In this document: in pieces, positions 58,951 to 64,000 of the stretch
Layout of the letters: each line of letters starts with the position of its first letter
Position numbering within the stretch: position 1 is the first letter of the stretch
Assembly: GCA_949130495.1 (NCBI GenBank)
Contig: CASBWL010000411.1
Span: forward strand, 694,001 to 758,000
DNA: 64,000 bases
Origin: Sambucus nigra
Lineage: Eukaryota > Streptophyta > Magnoliopsida > Dipsacales > Adoxaceae
Reading direction: 5' to 3'
Translations under genes and position numbers: made by a program
The notes under the pieces: generated by a model
What the model was told of the DNA's origin: nothing
What the model saw: only the letters and a program-made list of their open reading frames with translations
Databases searched by the model: none

Positions 58951-59849
58951 TTACATATCTAATACCATTTGTACAAGATCCTCGATCTTATTTTCCACCA
59001 TATTTGCATTTTTTGAATTATTGGATTCAGTGACATCTATCTTTCGTTTCTTGTTTCTGCAATCACGGGCATAATGACCATTTTTTCCACAATTGAAACA
59101 ATCCCCATTGAACTGTTTCTTGTTGGAATTATTTTTCTTGGACTTGTTACCATTAGGTCTGAAGTTCTTATGATATTTCTTTCCTTCAACAGAGTTAACT
59201 TTGGTGGAATTGTGACAAACATTTATTTGATCACGGGATCCGTTTTCTTCTTCAATTATTAAATGTTTATGTAATTCCTCTAAACATATATCATCTTTCC
59301 TATGCAGGAGTTTCTTATGACAATTATTCCAACTTGATGATAATTTTGCAATAATTGCACCAACTTGAAATGATTCAAAAATTTCCTCCTTTAATTCATG
59401 AAGCTTTTTGACAAGAATTTGTAACTCATACACTTGGCCTAAAACAAGTTGGTTATCACTTATTTTTATTTCAAAATATTTGAGAATTAAGAATTTATCT
59501 GTACCTTCTTTCTCTGTTTTGTATTTGTATTCAAGAGCATTGCATATTTCCTACGAGGACTGCATATAGTTATAATGATCATATAATCGATCTGATAGTG
59601 TATTCAGAATATGCCCATGACACACCAATTCGTCTTCTTCACGTTTCTTCCATTGTTCTTTGGCAGTTTCATCATCGTCTTCTTTTGGTTCCAGAATTGC
59701 TTTTAGTTTTGGATCCAGAACATATGCAATTTTCAAAACGGTCAAAAGAAAGAATAATTTATTTTCCAACGAGTGAAATTTGTTCCATCAAAGCGGTCTA
59801 AATGCACATTAGGATTCAAAAACATATTCATATTCTTTTTTGCCTCCAT
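58951..59849 (-). pseudogene. E8 gag with zinc knuckle, broken
   Basis: The start ATG at 59849 (minus) opens MEAKKNMNMFLNPNVHLDRF then DGTNFTRW. Pieces LKIAYVLDPKLKAILEPKED and QWKKREEDELVCHGHILNTL follow. The frame 59433-58951 has LHELKEEIFESFQVGAIIAK, LSSSWNNCHKKLLH and CFNCGKNGHYARDC, a perfect CCHC zinc knuckle. This is a UBN2-type copia gag. At least one stop and one frameshift separate the parts. Confidence 0.88.
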
Positions 59850-59866
59850 TAATATCACCTTAAGAT

Positions 59867-60477
59867 TGTTGATGAATTTTAAGATCGCAGAAAATATAAA
59901 CAACTAATTGGATTTGAGGTGTAACAAACTATTGTCCTTAAGGTGTTATTTTCCCCCACTCGTACAGAGTTTGCTAACGGGTATATGCAAATTACTTCCA
60001 AGATACAACAAATCCATGGGTTTATTGAAGTAGAAAACTTTGAGAATACCCCCAGAACACTCTTATGAAATTGGTAAGAAGAAATAAAAGAAAAAAAGAA
60101 AACTTTGGAATTAATTATGATAGGATTTGGCCTGGTATATATAGCCCCATATGGTGTTTGCCCATGAACAAACACTTTATCCAAAGGTCATTTAATCACG
60201 GCCCTTGGATATATAACTATATATTGAATGTTCCAAATTTGAACAAAAAAGGTATGACTATACGAATTAACTATTAACGAAGTAGCGCCAAAATTGAACG
60301 GTTCAGATTCACCCGTGCCATAATTATGTGTCATTTGTTGTGTATTTAATCTGGATAGTTTGATCTTTTGACTTTTTCAAAAATCAAAGGCTCCAACTGC
60401 TCCTCGCGATGATGCGTACTTGCTAAGTGCAAAGTGAGCCTCTAAAGCACCCACATCACCCTAAACGTCCAATCTAA
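59867..60477 (-). repeat. E8 5' LTR, visible segment
   Basis: Plus strand starts TGTTGATGAATTTTAAG and aligns with 54503-55110. It is interrupted by E9 at 60478; the rest lies beyond the window end. Confidence 0.9.
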
Positions 60478-61589
60478 TGTGACACCCCGCCTAATTAAAC
60501 ATCGGGTGATCAGGCCTTTATTAAATTAAAATAGGTTTCTCAAATGGTTCATTCTTAGCATCACTGTCGAAAACTTTTTAATTACTAATCACCTAAGTGA
60601 AAATTAGATTAGTACCAAATTTTATCTTTCTTAAAATAGATAAATCAACCATGCGAAAAATTGTAAGACAATCACCATGTACTAAACCCCAATCTAACAA
60701 AGTATAAGTACAACAGAATAAGAGTACTACCGAATAAACCATCGGCTAAAAATCCCAAACAATAATAGAATAACCACTAGTCTGAAACTAACATCTGAGA
60801 CTGATACCGGACCACAAGTCCATACATAGAATAGTGTGAGATCCTGTACTACATCTGAATGAGAGATATCGTCTAGTCAAAATCCTGTAAGCATACACTG
60901 TGCTACAGCTTCGAGTCCCTAGAATGAAATCATCACATGGCATCCCTGTGGCTGGACACCTAAAAGGTTTTGAAAATATTTTATAGCAAGAGTTAGTACT
61001 CAAAACATTTTGAAAATATTTAGCAAGCGTTTATCACAATATAAAATGCGGTTATTGATTACACATGTTAGTTTATCGTACACTCTCTTGAGTTTACTCA
61101 CCCCTCATCATTTGTGCACACCTAACCTTTTACCCTTAGTTTATCTAGCCATACCTCCCAAGCTAACTAAAACCAAAGTAGTCAACTGAACGTATCTGTA
61201 CCTAAGTTCTAGTACCGCCCATACAGTACATCCGTTTCACTAACATCTTGCGTATGTTAATTAATTCTCAAGTAACATTTCACCTATGTTATGTTTCAAG
61301 ACTTATCATTTAGTTTCACTACTAAAATTACTACAATTCTCACAATTGTTGTCTTCCCACTTGTGTAATTAAGTTTCATTACTTAAATTACTAATTAGAT
61401 TTTCTCTATCTAAAGGTACATTTCGTAATTAAGTTTCACTACTTAACTTACCAATTTGATATGTATCATTAAACACAACATATATCCATCTACTAATACA
61501 CAACAGTAGAATATAATTAAGTGTATATATTTCACACACAATATATACTAAATATCAGTTATTACTATTATGTCCTTCTGACACACGTA

Positions 61590-61850
61590 AAGGACTCTTG
61601 GTTCGGAATGATCCATTGACCCCAAGTGAGAATTGGTTCGGAATGATACATCGAGCCCAATTATTTATATACACATATTCTGGCTTGGACTCTTTCATCA
61701 CGCCACCAGTTCGAAGGTTTGGTTCGTCATTTTACATCGACCCCAAACATATGATAACCCAATGTTAGTTCGGAATACTCCATCGACCCTAACATATAAT
61801 AACCCTACGTTAGTTCGGAATACTTCATCGACCCTAACGTAGTTAATTTA
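61590..61850. repeat. TTCGGAAT / ATCGACCC short repeats in E9 LTR
   Basis: Five degenerate units of the form (A/T)GGTTCG or TAGTTCG, then GAATACTCCATCGACCC and AACATATAATAACC. The last two (about 61757-61845) are nearly identical, period about 45 bases. Confidence 0.75.
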
Positions 61851-62344
61851 GGTATACATCTCTCAACCTAATAGTTCATACAATTTAGTAGGTACACACC
61901 CGACCTATCAATCATACTTGTACGTAATATAGTATTCTCTTATATTAACAATAATTGTTTGCTTTACAAATTTATTTCACTTTTATATTAATTCGAGTAT
62001 TCACACAACTCTAAGGGTCCTAGTTACCCATTGCTATATCAATTCAGTAGTTACCCTTGTTAACCTACTCACTCAATAAATTTAAGCTTGCTCACGCTTT
62101 TCTGTAATCATATTCTTATCATCTCGAATTAGAATACGTCACAATCAAGCCTATGAATCTCCACTTTAATTCTCTCACAAAATTAAAGTCCAACACTCAA
62201 TCATAGACCTAATTCCATATCATTATTCCAGAAATATATTTCATCAAGGTCCCAAACACTTCCCTGATAAAATTTTAGGCATTTGAGTCTTAAAAAGAAA
62301 GATCTTACATTTTCTCGCAGCCGAAACTAATCATAAATTTTTTT

Positions 62345-62720
62345 GGCAGATTAAACACCCTTTAGTAAAATTTCGATTTCTCCCTCTACAGAACTCCGAT
62401 TGACCTGATTCCAAGTTTGTTGGAAATCTAAGAGATATACCTTTCCATGCATCTATGATTCACACACTAATTCTAAGTACAACTCAAATCGTACACGTTA
62501 AAAGTCACGTCAAAATTCTGGCAGATTACCATGCTGGCAGATCAAACACCCTGTAGTAACATGTCGATTACTCCCTCAACAGAACTCTGATTGACCTGAT
62601 TCCAAGTTCATTGGATATCTAAGAGATATACCTTTCCATACATGTATGGTTAATACTCTAATTCTAAGTAAAACTCAAATGGAATACGTTTAAAGTTATG
62701 TCAAAAATTCTGGCACATTG
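62345..62720. repeat. 191-bp tandem duplication in E9 LTR
   Basis: Copies start GGCAGATTAAACACCC (62345) and GGCAGATCAAACACCC (62536). They share CTCTGATTGACCTGATTCC-type and AAGAGATATACCTTTCCAT blocks and end AAAATTCTGGCA. The copies are clearly diverged. Confidence 0.85.
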
Positions 62721-63627
62721 ACATCTTGTGTTCATCAATTAAACCCTAAGTCATTCAAGATTCATGTTCTTTAACCAAGAACTCGTAAAGATTATATGTT
62801 AATCATCAAATATATTAAAATTTTATTTCATCTTTACTGAGGGATTCATTCTACATGCAATCCTACCCAAACATATGATCAATTCATACATTTAATTCAA
62901 GGTTTTTCAATAGAATCAACCAATTCTTAAAACTTCCTACACGTGGGTATTATAACTTGAATTTGATTTATAATAAACACTTGCCTTGACCGAGGGGTTC
63001 TGATTTCGTGGAGTTGATGATGGATTGATGCTTCTTTTCTTCAATCCTTCCTCCTTTGGCTCCTAGGATGCAAAATCCAAACCTAACCTCTTCAAAAGCA
63101 TCTTCTAAGCCTTGAGAATGATTTTCTCCTTCTCTCTAATGGTCTTGGTGTTTACATGGGTGTTATAACCCTAATCCCTCTTTCATATGGCTGATAATAG
63201 ACTCTCAAATTCGTAGGTCTCAATCCCCTCGCATGTTAAAAGGCCAAAATGCCCCGGAACGGTTTCGGTTTAGTCCAAAATTACCCCGGGACTCAACTAG
63301 TACCCCTGGGTATACTATTTTGACTAATTCGACCCTTCTAGACTCATATGTGACCTCTAAATTATCATTTGAGTCACTTAAAAATATATTACTCGTTCTC
63401 ACCCCAAAATGGTCTACACGTGCTAAGTAACTATTTACTACTCGCGCTAAGTAAATAGAAAGAGGCAATATTAATCAGTATTTATCTCTCGATTACTACT
63501 CCATAATCACAATTATTAATAAATCTCACTAAATTACTTTTTCTGGCGTAATTTAAATCAAATCGTATTTCTCATTTAATTCTCCAATTTAATTAAATAG
63601 AAATATTCAGAAATACGGGGTATTACA

Positions 63628-64000
63628 TACTCCCCCCCTTACAAAGGAATTTCGTCCTCGAAATTAGGATAAGACTGGTAGTAAGACTAAGGACCTTAAT
63701 CATCACCGCCTCCTCTAATACCCAAAAATGCAATCATATTATCCTAAGGGTCGCCCCAAGTACATGTCTTGCTTCATTATAAACCCTTATCGCATGTTAT
63801 ACATGCCTCATATATTATAAGTTAGTCTCACTACTTAATATCTCCATTGATTTTTCCCAATCTAACGTTAACTCTTGAAACTAAGTTTCTCTCTACTTAA
63901 TTTACCCTTTTTATGTATATCTCTATATATAGCATCTATGTGTCTACTATTTCTCATAAGTAAAATATTTTATGGTATATATTTCACACACAATATATAC
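63628..64000 (-). mobile_element. E9 internal region, start only
   Basis: The minus strand shows AAGGGGGGGAGTA (polypurine tract, about 63628-63642) and TCGAGGACGAAATTCC, as in E2 and E3. Further in there is no coding sequence. The last 26 bases (63975-64000) are identical to 61524-61549 of the LTR, so LTR-like sequence recurs inside the element. Confidence 0.75.

Larger units (their letters stand above)
54503..60477 (-). mobile_element. E8: Ty1/copia LTR retrotransposon, minus strand
   Basis: LTRs with plus-strand ends TGTTGACGAA to TATCCAACA lie at 54503-55372 (3' LTR) and from 59867 (5' LTR, cut by E9 at 60477 and not completed in the window). On the minus strand gag (59849-58950), protease, integrase, RT and RNase H (ending 55892) follow in copia order. 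Many stops, but the RT catalytic motif YVDD is intact. The possible left target duplication is AAAGA (54498-54502); the right one is outside the window. Confidence 0.9.
60478..63627 (-). repeat. E9: 3' LTR of a minus-strand gypsy element
   Basis: Plus-strand ends are TGTGACACCCCGCC and ACGGGGTATTACA; 3150 bp. Both ends and several inner blocks match E3 (GGGTGATCA, CCCATACAGTACATCC, AAAACCTTTT with the GTGTCCAGCC module, CCCCTGGGTATACTATTTTG). The next bases are a polypurine tract, so this is the 3' LTR of an element that continues past the window. The putative left target sequence is TCTAA (60473-60477); the right one is outside. Confidence 0.9.

Noticed and set aside
58608..59262. Plus-strand frames at 58608-58793, 58871-59074 and 59074-59262
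   Set aside because: Shadows of the E8 gag and protease on the minus strand.
1..64000. Endogenous pararetrovirus or bacterial-type defence system
   Set aside because: All RT-bearing regions have LTRs, integrase and standard Ty1/copia or Ty3/gypsy order; no movement-protein or coat-protein motif and no prokaryotic gene organisation were seen.

Overview
This 64 kb window is nuclear DNA of a flowering plant, probably a eudicot with a large, repeat-rich genome. It is AT-rich and holds plant-type Ty3/gypsy (Tekay-like chromovirus and Tat lineages), Ty1/copia and CACTA elements. Short introns with plant-like splice sites occur inside them. I found no intact host gene, rRNA, tRNA gene or CRISPR array. 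The species cannot be named from what I see.

Almost the whole window is a nest of transposable elements, labelled E1 to E9 here. E1 (587-52722, +) is an old Ty1/copia element of about 6.2 kb of its own sequence. Its gag is split by E2 (2356-11110, -), a young gag-only gypsy-type element with 3.4 kb LTRs. Downstream of the gag zinc knuckle E1 is split again by E3 (11529-48654, +), a Tekay-like gypsy element. The 5' LTR of E3 is split by E4 (11675-35605, -), a Tat-lineage gypsy element with a second RNase H and an antisense, intron-bearing extra gene. That extra gene is split by E5 (14975-28270, +), another Tekay-like element. The 3' LTR of E5 is split by E6 (24187-27921), a non-autonomous CACTA transposon carrying a receptor-kinase exon. 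The 3' LTR of E3 holds E7 (44546-47513), an apparent solo LTR. Target-site duplications or near-duplications support E1 to E6: TAATT/AAATT, TCTTC/TCTTC, AAATA/AAATC, ATTAA/ATTCA, GTGCC/GTGCC and ATA/ATA.

Right of E1 there is 1.8 kb of unassigned sequence (52723-54502) with a possible MITE. E8 (54503 to at least 60477, -) follows, a Ty1/copia element with a near-complete but broken gag-pol. Its 5' LTR is split by E9 (60478 to beyond the window end, -), a relative of E3 of which only the 3' LTR and the first internal bases are visible.

Nearly all reading frames are broken by stops and frameshifts. Several catalytic residues are lost: E1, E3 and E4 reverse transcriptases and E3 and E4 proteases. 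E5 and E8 keep recognisable RT active sites. E2 has nearly identical LTRs, so it is the youngest insertion. The most interesting signals are the antisense gene of E4, a dense array of TTCGAA-centred palindromes in E7 with a positional counterpart in E3, a conserved splice-acceptor-like module in several LTR families, LTR-like sequence just inside the polypurine tract of E2 and E9, and exon capture by the CACTA element.
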